Made by a program: the position numbers and the translations under genes. The notes beneath the pieces were generated by a model. That model did no database searches. It saw nothing but the letters and a program-made list of their open reading frames with translations, and was not told the origin of the DNA. Positions 1 through 6,335 of a DNA stretch of 11,213 bases are shown here, one piece after another. Source of the DNA: Rubrobacter sp. (GTDB lineage Bacteria; Actinomycetota; Rubrobacteria; Rubrobacterales; Rubrobacteraceae); contig JADDPV010000256.1 of the NCBI GenBank assembly GCA_016781705.1, positions 1-11,213 of the forward strand. Direction: 5' to 3'. The stretch's first letter is position 1. Every line of letters begins with the position of its first letter.

Positions 1-1043
1 GCTGCCTCGTGCGCCCGCGCGGGGGGCAGGACGGCGACCCGGTGCGGCCCATCCGCGACAACCTGCGCCGCTACGGCCTCTGGCGGCCCGAGCTGGCGCG
101 GCGGGTCGTGCCGGTCGCGGTGGACCTCGGCGAGCGCCTCTTCGGCCTGGCGGAGAAGGACTTCTCGGAGCTGGCGCGCGGGGTAGACCTGATCATCCAC
201 CCCGGCGCGGTCGTCAACCTGATCTACCCCTACGAATCCTTGAAACCGGCGAACGTCATCGGCACCCGCGAGGTCTTGCGCCTGGCTTGCCTGCACAAGA
301 CGAAGCCTCTCCACCATGTCTCGACCGACGGCGTCTTCCCGCCCGACGGCGGGGTCTGCTGCGAAGACGCGGATCTAGACGCTCTGGCAGGCGCCCGAGA
401 GGACGGCTACGGCCAGTCCAAGTGGGTCGCTGAGAAGATGGTGAGCGAGGCTAAAGAACGCGGCCTACCGGTCCGCGTGTACCGCCCCGGGAACGTCTCC
501 GGGAGCAGCGAGACGGGCGCCTCCAACCCCCGCGACTTCCAGGGCGCGCTCATCGCCGGGTCGCTGCGGCTGGGGCGCGCGCCGCAGATCGAAGACTGGC
601 GCATGGAGATGACCCCCGCGGACTTCGTCGCCGCGGCCATCCTCGCGCTCGCCGACGATCTGAACACCGCGGGAGGGACCTTCCACCTCGCCAACCCCGA
701 TCCCGTCCCGGCCGAAGCGGTCTTCGGCTGGCTCGAAGAGGCGGGCTACCCCCTCGAACGCGTCCCCTACCCCGGGTGGCTGGAGGCGGTCCATGCCGCG
801 CCGCGCCGGGGGGAGAACGACATCGTCGGCGACGTGTTGCGCGGCGCGGCGCCACCCTCGGGTGAGGAGGTCGCGGACCGCAACTCCTACGACGACTCCA
901 ACCTGCGGCGCGCCCTGGAGGGGACCGGCCTCCGGCGGCCCGCGCTGGACGCCGCCCTCTTCGCCCTCTACGCCCATCACTTCGTCGAGAGGGGTTGGAT
1001 CCCCGCGCCCCCGGAGGTGACCATCGGAGCCCGCCATAGATAA
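1..1043 (+). CDS. Thioester reductase-like extended SDR protein (5' truncated by window)
   Basis: Probable NAD(P)H-dependent reductase of the thioester-reductase / male-sterility (NAD_binding_4) branch of extended SDRs, which reduce carrier- or CoA-bound acyl groups to aldehyde or alcohol. The frame is open to the window edge and reads C-L-V-R just before a GTG at 9. In this family that motif lies in the second beta strand, so the GTG is internal and the N-terminal GxxGxxG nucleotide loop lies outside the window. Family features seen (residues counted from the GTG): N-L-R-R-Y-G-L-W near 18-25, the beta-4 segment D-L-I-I-H-P-G-A-V-V-N near 60-70, G-T-R-E-V-L-R-L-A near 84-92, a serine-containing H-V-S-T-D-G-V-F, and the catalytic Y-G-Q-S-K (YxxxK). 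No adenylation or carrier domain is visible here; whether one lies upstream is unknown. The stop is 22 bases before the likely SDR start, suggesting one operon. Substrate unknown. Confidence 0.85.
   Translation, partial: CLVRPRGGQDGDPVRPIRDNLRRYGLWRPELARRVVPVAVDLGERLFGLAEKDFSELARGVDLIIHPGAVVNLIYPYESLKPANVIGTREVLRLACLHKTKPLHHVSTDGVFPPDGGVCCEDADLDALAGAREDGYGQSKWVAEKMVSEAKERGLPVRVYRPGNVSGSSETGASNPRDFQGALIAGSLRLGRAPQIEDWRMEMTPADFVAAAILALADDLNTAGGTFHLANPDPVPAEAVFGWLEEAGYPLERVPYPGWLEAVHAAPRRGENDIVGDVLRGAAPPSGEEVADRNSYDDSNLRRALEGTGLRRPALDAALFALYAHHFVERGWIPAPPEVTIGARHR
1013..1020 (+). promoter_or_regulatory. Strong Shine-Dalgarno sequence without a matching start codon
   Basis: GGAGGTGA is an almost full match to the 16S rRNA 3' end. 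It lies inside the last codons of the thioester reductase-like gene, upstream of the SDR gene. No ATG, GTG or TTG in the SDR frame lies 5-10 bases downstream; the nearest non-standard candidates are ATA at 1036 (15 bases away) and CTG at 1066. It may be the remnant of the original SDR initiation site. Confidence 0.4.
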
Positions 1044-1065
1044 TAGCGAGTCCTGGGGCGAACCC

Positions 1066-1797
1066 CTGCGAGGCCGGGTCGCGGTCGTGACCGGGGCTTC
1101 GAGCGGCATCGGCGCGGCGGTAGCCCGGGCCCTGAGCCGCGAGGGCGCCCTCGTGGCACTCGCCGCCCGCCGCGAAGACGCGCTGCGCGAGGTGGGATCC
1201 AGCCTCAGCGGCGGGGCGCGAAGCATCGCCGTCCCCACCGACGTCACCCACCGGGCTCGAGTCGAGGCGCTGGTCGAGCGCGCCGAGAGGGAGCTGGGGC
1301 CGGTCGAGGTCCTGGTGAACTGCGCCGGCGTGATGTACTACACCCTGATGAGGAACCTGCGCCAGGACGAGTGGGACCGGACCGTCGAGGTGAACTGCAA
1401 GGGGGCGCTCAACTGTATAGGCGCCGTGCTCCCCAAGATGCTCGAACGCGAACGGGGCCACGTCGTCACGGTCTCCTCGGACGCCGGGCGCAAGGTCTTC
1501 CCCGGTCTGGCGGTCTACTCCGCGAGCAAGTTCTTCGTCGAGGCACTTTCGCAGGGGCTGCGCCTGGAGACGGCCGGCACGGGGCTCAAGGTCACCACCG
1601 TCCAGCCCGGCAACGTCGCCACCGACCTCATCTCGATGAGCGCCGACGAGGAGGCGCTGGAGGCTTACGGCGCTCCGACCGGCGCGCGCGTCCTCGACCC
1701 CGAAGACGTGGCCGCCTCGGTCGTGTACGCCCTGAAGCAGCCGGATCACGTCGCCGTCAACGAGGTCCTCGTCGAGCCGCGCGACGAACCCGTGTAG
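1066..1797 (+). CDS. Short-chain dehydrogenase/reductase (classical SDR)
   Basis: Cytosolic NAD(P)-dependent oxidoreductase of about 243 aa, the usual size for a classical SDR. All core motifs are present: cofactor loop T-G-A-S-S-G-I-G, structural N-C-A-G, catalytic serine in V-T-V-S-S-D, catalytic Y-S-A-S-K (YxxxK), and P-G-N-V-A-T-D after beta-6. An Arg pair after beta-2 (A-A-R-R-E) hints at NADP preference. The start is uncertain. The first ATG/GTG/TTG in frame (GTG 1087) would remove the first beta strand, R-V-A-V-V, needed by the Rossmann fold. The frame is open back to 1021 after a TGA at 1018. CTG at 1066 gives a normal N-terminus and is used here; ATA at 1036 is also possible. It follows the thioester reductase-like gene and could act on the same pathway (inference); the substrate cannot be told. 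Confidence 0.88.
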   Translation: MRGRVAVVTGASSGIGAAVARALSREGALVALAARREDALREVGSSLSGGARSIAVPTDVTHRARVEALVERAERELGPVEVLVNCAGVMYYTLMRNLRQDEWDRTVEVNCKGALNCIGAVLPKMLERERGHVVTVSSDAGRKVFPGLAVYSASKFFVEALSQGLRLETAGTGLKVTTVQPGNVATDLISMSADEEALEAYGAPTGARVLDPEDVAASVVYALKQPDHVAVNEVLVEPRDEPV

Positions 1798-1830
1798 GGC
1801 GCGCCGCGTAGGGGGCACGTTCGCCGCGGT

Positions 1831-1839
1831 TGCTATACT
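1831..1839 (+). promoter_or_regulatory. Extended -10 promoter candidate for the lut locus
   Basis: TGCTATACT combines the extended -10 TGN motif with TATACT in an otherwise GC-rich 78-base intergenic gap. It lies 36 bases before the lutA GTG, leaving room for a leader with a good ribosome binding site (GGAGGAGG at 1859-1866). No clear -35 box is seen, as is common for extended -10 promoters. Based on pattern only. Confidence 0.45.
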
Positions 1840-1875
1840 GCGGGGAGGGGAACCGTTCGGAGGAGGGTTTGGCGC

Positions 1876-2611
1876 GTGAGGGTGGCGTTGTTCGTACCGT
1901 GCTACGTTGACAGATCTACCCTAAGGTCGCCGTGAGCGTGGTCCGCGTCCTGCGCCGCCTCGGCGTCGAGGTGTCCTACCCCGAGGGCCAGACCTGCTGC
2001 GGCCAGCCCGCCTTCAACTCCGGCTTCTTCGGGGAGGCGAGAAACGTCGCCCACCACTTCCTCGACGTGTTCGAGAAGGAACCCGCCGGGCACGTCGTCT
2101 ACCCGTCGGGCTCCTGCGCGGCGATGGTCTCCCACTACTACCCGTTCCTCTTCGAGGAGCGCGGCAAGGAGGAGCGGGACCGTTACGAGGCTCTCGCCGG
2201 TCGCGTGCGCGAGCTCTCGGACTTCCTTGTCAACGTCCTCGGCGTGCAAGACGTCGGCGCATCTCTTCCGGGCAGGGCCGTCTTCCACACCGGTTGCTAC
2301 CAGCAGCGTAATCTGGGCTCCTGGAGGAGCCGCGCGCGCTACTGCGCAACGTACGCGGCCTCGACCTCCTCGATTGGGAGAACGAGGAGTTGTGCTGCGG
2401 CTTCGGCGGCACCTTCGCCGTCAAGATGCCCGACGTCTCCACCGCGATGGCCGACGAAAAGGTGAGGGCGCTCGAAAAAAGCGGCGCCGACACGCTCGTC
2501 TCCTGCGACTCCAGCTGCTTGATGCACCTCGCCGGCCGCCTGAAACGCAAAGGCCGCGGCACACGCGTCCTGCACCTGGCGCAGGTGCTCGATCCGGGAA
2601 AGGCGGAGTAA
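1876..2611 (+). pseudogene. lutA: lutA: lactate-utilisation (Fe-S)-binding CCG-domain protein, two frameshifts
   Basis: LutA (YkgE family) is a subunit of the LutABC complex that oxidises L-lactate to pyruvate. The conceptual protein of about 245 aa is full length and carries both cysteine-rich CCG repeats: V-P-C-Y-V-D at the start, T-C-C-G-Q-P-A-F-N-S-G, G-S-C-A-A-M-V, H-T-G-C-Y-Q-Q-R-N-L-G, E-L-C-C-G-F-G-G-T-F and C-D-S-S-C-L-M-H. The frame is broken twice. It opens at GTG 1876 (good RBS 9 bases upstream), loses one base near 1911-1912 (GAC-CAG expected, GACAG seen), runs to about 2318, loses another base there (GGC-GTC-CTG expected, GGC-TCC-TGG seen), and resumes to TAA 2609. As written no full LutA can be made. 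The neighbouring lutB is also damaged, favouring a true pseudogene, but both lesions are single-base deletions, so sequence error remains possible. Confidence 0.88.
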
Positions 2612-2613
2612 AG

Positions 2614-3348
2614 ATGGAGACGAAGAAGCCAACCCGAAAGCGCGACACGGACGACAGGCGCCGCGAGGGTATAGCGAGCGGGGTAGAGGGCTTCAACGAG
2701 CGCGGCGGCCGGGCCGCCCGCGACGAAGCCCTGCACGGCTCGATCGAGCTGTTCGCCGGCAAGGTCCTACCCGCCCGCAACGCCGCCTTCGCTGCGCTCC
2801 CCGATGCCCCCGGGCTCCGGGAGCGGGCGTACCACGTCAAGCAGGAGACGATGGCGAACCTCGACCGCTACCTCGAGAAGTTGGCGGAGGCCGTCGAGGC
2901 GCGCGGCGGGCACGTCCACTTCGCCAGAGACGGGGAAGACGCCGTCCGGTACGTAGGACATCTCGCGCGCCGCAAGGGCGCGAAGGTCATAGCCAAGCCC
3001 AGGAGCATGGCGACCGAGGAGATAGAGCTGAACCGGCGTCTGGAGGAGGACTACGCCGACCTCGGGCTGGAGATCGTCGAGACGGATCTTGGGGAGTGGA
3101 TCGCCCAGCTCGCCGGCGACACGCCCTCGCACATCATCGGGCCCATCCTCCACATGAACACCGAGCGCATCTCGAAGATACTCTCCGAGGCCGCCGGAGA
3201 GGAACTGCCCCAGGACACCGAGACCCTCTGGCGCTTCGCCCGCGGCAGGCTGCGCGAGAAGTTCTTGACGGCGGACATCGGCATGACGTCGCTCGTCACC
3301 GGGATGCAGCACGGCCCCGGCGACGTCGGCGTGGTGCTAGTTGGATAG
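2614..3348 (+). pseudogene. lutB: lutB remnant: LUD-domain part only, internally deleted and C-terminally truncated
   Basis: Open frame of 244 aa starting at ATG two bases after lutA, with AAGGCGGAG about 7 bases upstream. It matches the N-terminal LUD region of LutB (YkgF), normally about 470 aa: H-V-K-Q-E-T-M-A-N-L-D-R-Y-L, G-G-H-V-H-F-A-R-D, S-M-A-T-E-E-I-E-L-N, V-E-T-D-L-G-E-W-I-A-Q-L, P-S-H-I-I-G-P-I-L-H and F-L-T-A-D-I-G-M-T are typical. After A-D-I-G-M-T a normal LutB continues with the N-F-A-.-A-D-T-G block and about 60 more residues before a T-S-Y-.-.-.-.-T-G segment. Here the text jumps to S-L-V-T-G-M-Q-H-G and ends 11 residues later at V-V-L-V-G. The internal block and the entire C-terminal 4Fe-4S ferredoxin-like region are missing, and no lutC follows. 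The product could not carry out electron transfer. Comparison is from remembered family sequences, so exact deletion limits are inferred. Confidence 0.82.
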
Positions 3349-3357
3349 GAGCTCTTG

Positions 3358-4119
3358 GTGACGAATCCGAACCGTTTGAAGGAAGCATGGGCCGAGGGGC
3401 GAACCGCGTTCGGGCTGTGGGCGGTCCTCCCGGGACAGCTCGGGGCCGAGATCCTGGCGGCCTCCGGTCCCGACTACGTGTGCGTGGACTGCCAGCATGG
3501 CGTCGTAAGCTATTCGCAGATGGTCGCGATGCTCGCCGCGATAGACGCCGCGGGCGCCACGCCGCTCGCGCGCGTCGCGACCAACGATCTCACCCACATC
3601 GGCAAGGCTCTCGACGCCGGCGCAAGGGGCATCATCGTCCCGCTGGTCGAGAGCGCCGGAGACGCGGCCCGCGCCGCGGCGGCCTGCCGCTACCCGCCGG
3701 AGGGGAACCGCTCCTACGGCCCCATCCGGGCACCGATAGTCTTGGGCTCCAGGGAGCCGGAAATGCTCAACCGGGACACCCTGTGTCTCGTCATGGTCGA
3801 GACGAAGGGGGGCCTGCAGAACGTCGAGGAGATCGTCCGGACCCCCGGCGTGGATGGCGTCTACATCGGCCCCGCAGACCTCGCCTTATCGCTGGGCGTG
3901 AACCAGGGCTCCGAGGAGCACGCGGCGGCGGTCGAGCGCATCAGGGCGGCCTGCGAGCTAGGCGGCGTCGCCGCCGGGATGCATACCACCTCGGGTGAAG
4001 GGGCCGGAAGGTACGCCGAAGCCGGCTTCGACGCGGTGACCTGCGGTATGGACTCCGTCTTCCTGTCCGAAGCTGCCCGCCGCCAGCTGGCCGCGGCCCG
4101 CGGCGACGAGCGGCGGTAA
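3358..4119 (+). CDS. HpcH/HpaI family class II aldolase (2-keto-3-deoxy sugar acid type)
   Basis: Cytosolic, divalent-metal-dependent pyruvate aldolase that splits or forms 2-keto-3-deoxy acids (family members act on 4-hydroxy-2-ketoheptanedioate, 2-keto-3-deoxyrhamnonate or 2-dehydro-3-deoxyglucarate). The 253-aa length is normal. Visible residues: F-G-L-W near 18-21, the base His47 in C-Q-H-G, substrate Arg72 in L-A-R-V, metal ligand Glu148 in V-E-T-K-G-G, the C-R-Y-P-P-E-G-.-R-S-Y-G-P signature at 110-122, and metal ligand Asp174 in I-G-P-A-D-L-A-L-S-L-G. GTG 3358 is chosen over TTG 3355 because the AGGAG at 3348-3352 then has workable spacing. It begins 9 bases after the stop of the lutB remnant, so the deletion that removed the lutB end stopped just short of this gene, which may now depend on the lut promoter. 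The exact substrate cannot be assigned. Confidence 0.9.
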   Translation: MTNPNRLKEAWAEGRTAFGLWAVLPGQLGAEILAASGPDYVCVDCQHGVVSYSQMVAMLAAIDAAGATPLARVATNDLTHIGKALDAGARGIIVPLVESAGDAARAAAACRYPPEGNRSYGPIRAPIVLGSREPEMLNRDTLCLVMVETKGGLQNVEEIVRTPGVDGVYIGPADLALSLGVNQGSEEHAAAVERIRAACELGGVAAGMHTTSGEGAGRYAEAGFDAVTCGMDSVFLSEAARRQLAAARGDERR

Positions 4120-4136
4120 CGACCGCCGCCCCCCTC

Positions 4137-4151
4137 TATAATGCCGGATTT
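4137..4151 (+). promoter_or_regulatory. Consensus -10 box placed for a leaderless transcript of the hydrolase gene
   Basis: A perfect TATAAT at 4137-4142 is followed by only nine bases before ATG 4152. Transcription normally begins 6-8 bases after the -10, so the RNA should start at or within a few bases of the ATG. No Shine-Dalgarno sequence precedes the ATG, which fits leaderless translation, common in Actinomycetota. A convincing -35 is not seen. Confidence 0.6.
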
Positions 4152-5060
4152 ATGGAACTCACTCTCTGGAAGAGTGGCTTCGTGCCGGAGGGCGAGCCGG
4201 GCGATGTTCGGCTGGCGTTCGGGCGCGTGGGGGAGGGGCCGAGCCCCGTCCTCGCGTTGCACGGCATCACCGCCCAGCACCGGGCGTTCAACGCGCTCGC
4301 GCGACACCTCGAGTACCCGGACGGCATCGTGGCCCTCGACCTGCGCGGTCGGGGGGACTCGGGGAAACCGCCGGAGGGCGGCTACGGGCTCGGGGTACAC
4401 GCGCGGGACGTGGCGCGGACGCTCGACTATTTGGGCGTCGAGCGCGCCACGATAGCCGGCCATTCGATGGGCGCGTTCGTCGCCCTGAAGACCGCACTCC
4501 TTTACCCTGACCGCGTATCGGCTCTGGTCTTGCTCGACGGCGGCTGGCCCCGCCGCGAGGAGCCGTCCGAGGCCGACGAGGCGGAGGCCGCGGCGGTAGA
4601 GGAGGGCCTGAATCGGGCCTTTCGTCGCCTCGAGATGACGTTCGAGACCCCGGAGGACTACCTGGAGTTCTGGTTCCCCGGACGAGGGTTGACCTTCGCC
4701 GACCTGCCCCCCGACCTCGCCGACTACTACCGCTACGACCTCGAAAGGGTAGAGGACGGCTTCCGCCCCAAAGCCTCGCTGGTGGCAGCGCGAGAGGACG
4801 CGGAGTTAGTCGCCTCCGAGAGTCCGACCCTCGAAGAGATGCGGGGCGTAACGTGCCCGGTCATGCTCGTACGGGCCGAACAGGGCTTCTTCCCGGAGAG
4901 CGCGCCCTTGATCCCCGACCAGACCCGGGACGCGATGGCCGGGGCGCTCGACCTGCGCGAAGAGGTGTTACTCGAAGGGGCCAACCACTACACGCTGCTG
5001 CTGCTCGAAGAACACGCGCGGCGGGTCGCGCGCGTCGTGGAGAAATTCCTGCAGAGGTAA
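4152..5060 (+). CDS. Alpha/beta-fold hydrolase
   Basis: Probable cytosolic esterase/lipase-like or C-C hydrolase of 302 aa; no signal peptide is seen. Motifs: oxyanion-hole H-G (37-38) after V-L-A-L, D-L-R-G-R-G-D-S-G at 63-71, nucleophile elbow G-H-S-M-G with Ser105, and catalytic His279 in G-A-N-H-Y. The acid is less clear. The usual position after beta-7 reads V-R-A-E-Q-G with Glu243 instead of Asp, while Asp129 in L-L-D-G-G after beta-6 is the alternative used by some families. A helical cap lies between about 135 and 225 and begins with an Asp/Glu/Ala-rich stretch. ATG 4152 is supported by the adjacent -10 box; the gene appears to have its own promoter rather than sharing that of the aldolase 32 bases upstream. 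Natural substrate unknown. Confidence 0.9.
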   Translation: MELTLWKSGFVPEGEPGDVRLAFGRVGEGPSPVLALHGITAQHRAFNALARHLEYPDGIVALDLRGRGDSGKPPEGGYGLGVHARDVARTLDYLGVERATIAGHSMGAFVALKTALLYPDRVSALVLLDGGWPRREEPSEADEAEAAAVEEGLNRAFRRLEMTFETPEDYLEFWFPGRGLTFADLPPDLADYYRYDLERVEDGFRPKASLVAAREDAELVASESPTLEEMRGVTCPVMLVRAEQGFFPESAPLIPDQTRDAMAGALDLREEVLLEGANHYTLLLLEEHARRVARVVEKFLQR

Positions 5061-5134
5061 CGCTAACCGGAGGCTAGGGGGAGTGCGGGTCGGTAGAGAG
5101 CATGTGTCCGGGCTCGTCCGGGGTGACGTTCGCG

Positions 5135-5455
5135 CCTTGCCCGAGGCCCTTGCGCTTTCCCCGATCTTGCCGAGTATGGTTCGGCCATCCTCATGCGGGA
5201 GAGCTCCGAGCCCACGAAACCGCTGTACGGGCCCAAGATTTGACGCATCTTACCGCTGACGCCGGCTCGATCCGCCCGAGCTTCACCCCGAAGTCGCGCC
5301 TGGTGCCGTCCCGGTACGAGCCGAGGTCGCGCAAGAGCTTTGAGTCTTTCTCCAGAAGCTTCGCCCGCTTCGTGGAGGCCCTCTTGTAGCGCCGGATCAG
5401 CTCCTCGGCCGCCCCCTAGGGTCTCTGCAGGTTGAGCCTCGAGAGGTCCCGGCTA
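5135..5455 (-). pseudogene. Relic of a dynamin-like GTPase paralogue
   Basis: No intact gene is present, but the minus strand reads as a degenerate copy of parts of the GTPase at 6641-8398. Two blocks are recognisable. The first, from about 5450 down to 5260, reads R-L-N-L-Q-R-P-stop-G-A-A-E-E-L-I-R-R-Y-K-R-A and on through R-R-D-F-G-V-K-L-G-R-I-E. It matches GTPase residues about 258-318 (R-L-K-L-E-S-P-L-G-V-V-E-E-L-V-R-R-Y-E-R-A ... G-R-D-F-E-A-R-M-A-E-I-E). The second, from about 5272 down to 5190 in another frame, reads M-R-Q-I-L-G-P-Y-S-G-F-V-G-S-E-L-S-R-M and matches residues 538-556 (M-R-E-A-I-A-P-Y-T-R-F-V-R-V-E-H-A-R-M). The 200 or so residues between are deleted, the G domain is absent, and a TAG at 5416-5418 interrupts the first block. 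At DNA level 5386-5420 agrees with 7574-7608 at 30 of 35 bases. Low but consistent similarity indicates an old paralogue rather than a recent copy. Confidence 0.75.
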
Positions 5456-5617
5456 TGAGCGAAGTCCAAACAACTTTATCGGCGCGGGAGGAGAGTTCCT
5501 TTAGCCTGCCCCGCGAACCCACCCCTTATCTAGCGGTGAGTCGCCGGGACGGGGGCAACTGAGATTGTGCGGCGAGGGGTGTGCAAGAGCCCGCGCGAGG
5601 TGGTAAAAAACGTGCCT
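5456..5617. other. Non-coding stretch, nothing recognised
   Basis: Between the GTPase relic and the hairpin terminator I find no supported gene, RNA or repeat. It includes an A-tract at 5605-5610, which on the minus strand is a T-tract just past the hairpin. It may be further decayed remains of the relic's 5' part, but no protein similarity could be read. Confidence 0.4.
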
Positions 5618-5651
5618 GCGGGAACCTCTCCGGGCGGGGGGAGGTTCCCGC
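5618..5651 (-). terminator. Strong hairpin terminator after the 107-aa protein gene
   Basis: The arms GCGGGAACCTC (5618-5628) and GAGGTTCCCGC (5641-5651) form a perfect 11-bp stem, extendable by three pairs (one G-T) to a six-base loop. On the minus strand it lies 12 bases after the stop codon at 5664 and is followed, seven bases on, by six T (5610-5605). On the plus strand it is followed directly by four T (5652-5655), so it may stop transcription both ways. Confidence 0.75.
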
Positions 5652-5663
5652 TTTTCGCGGTCT

Positions 5664-5987
5664 CTATTGGTCCTTGGGCCGGGTCACTTCTTCGCACACC
5701 ACGTAGTGCACCCTGTCGGCGGGGAGGAGCCACTGCCTGCTGGCCTGCGAGGAGATTCGCAAGGGACGGTTCTGCTGCAGGGCGTCGGAGATCTCCGTCA
5801 AGGCGCCTTCCGCGTCCTCCTGGGACTCGTACACCCCGTAGCGCATCCGGGGCAGAGCGTACCCGACGTTGGAGCCCGTGGCGCCGCCGGGGGCCTCGTC
5901 ACGACCCGCGCTAGCCCAATCCTCTTCGCTCTCCTGCTGCGCGTACTCGCCCGGGTTCACCAACCAGACCATCACGCTGTAGGCCAT
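5664..5987 (-). CDS. Unknown 107-aa protein
   Basis: Family not recognised. The start is ATG at 5987, with GGAGGA seven bases upstream; the frame is open much further upstream but that part is antisense to another gene and non-coding in character. Residues 1-12 look like a beta strand (A-Y-S-V-M-V-W-L-V), residues 14-46 are Glu/Gly/Ala-rich and probably a flexible insert, and residues 48-102 look like a compact alpha/beta domain: M-R-Y-G-V-Y-E-S strand, helix Q-E-D-A-E-G-A-L-T-E-I-S-D-A-L, strand P-L-R-I-S, then W-L-L-P-A-D-R-V-H-Y-V-V. There is no signal peptide or membrane segment, so it is likely cytosolic. It lies between a GTPase relic and the intact GTPase on the same strand and has its own terminator and a separate upstream region, so it is probably monocistronic. 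Role unknown. Confidence 0.75.
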   Translation of the reverse strand: MAYSVMVWLVNPGEYAQQESEEDWASAGRDEAPGGATGSNVGYALPRMRYGVYESQEDAEGALTEISDALQQNRPLRISSQASRQWLLPADRVHYVVCEEVTRPKDQ

Positions 5988-6018
5988 CTTCTCGTCCTCC
6001 GTTCGTGCGTTCTTGCTA

Positions 6019-6050
6019 ACCGGTGCGCCGAACGTGTTCCCCGCACCGGT
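6019..6050. promoter_or_regulatory. Nested inverted repeat upstream of the 107-aa gene (operator candidate)
   Basis: ACCGGTGCG at 6019-6027 is repeated in exact inverse as CGCACCGGT at 6042-6050, and between them GAACGTGTTC (6030-6039) has inverse half-sites GAAC/GTTC. On the minus strand the segment GTTTAC (6061-6056) followed after 13-14 bases by GGGGAA (6042-6037) loosely resembles a sigma-B-type promoter (GTTT / GGGTA), and the repeat overlaps it. This would suit repressor control of the minus-strand gene. Symmetry is seen directly; function is inferred. Confidence 0.4.
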
Positions 6051-6089
6051 CGCCGGTAAACAACATGCCCTGGCGGCGTTCAGCTTTCT

Positions 6090-6335
6090 GTGGTCTTGGA
6101 TACACTTACCGACGTCGTGGCGGACGAGTTTGATCGGCGGTTGGGGAAGGAGAAGGCCCGTGTCGAGGCACGCTACAGGGAGGTGCTCAAGACCTCCGTC
6201 GCCTTCGAGAAGAAGATAAGGAACCGCTGACGCCGGAAGAACTGTGAGAAGAATGCCCGCATCGCCGAGCTCGAGGCGCGCGTCGCGAAGCTCGAACGCG
6301 AACTGAAGGAAGCCCGGGATCAGCGAGGAGGAAAC
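6090..6335 (+). pseudogene. Coiled-coil coding remnant interrupted by in-frame TGA
   Basis: From GTG 6090 (or TTG 6096) the frame reads a charged helical peptide, D-V-V-A-D-E-F-D-R-R-L-G-K-E-K-A-R-V-E-A-R-Y and on to F-E-K-K-I-R-N-R, then TGA at 6228-6230. The same frame continues without another stop as R-R-K-N-C-E-K-N then A-R-I-A-E-L-E-A-R-V-A-K-L-E-R-E-L-K-E, a heptad-type coiled coil, and runs into the 102-aa gene at 6336. Third-position GC is high on both sides of the TGA, as in neighbouring genes. No good RBS precedes 6090. Either a longer coiled-coil gene (about 184 codons) lost its N-terminal part through a CGA-to-TGA change, or 6090-6230 is an independent 46-aa ORF. Family unknown. 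Confidence 0.4.

Noticed and set aside
1907..1912. Perfect TTGACA resembling a -35 box
   Set aside because: It lies inside lutA coding sequence, is created by the single-base deletion, and has no -10 at the right distance.
5102..5389. Plus-strand 95-aa ORF in the 5.1-5.4 kb gap
   Set aside because: The opposite strand carries clear dynamin-like protein similarity, and the plus reading is Arg/Ser/Pro-rich with no RBS.
6030..6039. GAACGTGTTC as a LexA/SOS box
   Set aside because: The known Gram-positive box has four bases between GAAC and GTTC; here there are two, so it is kept only as part of an unspecified inverted repeat.
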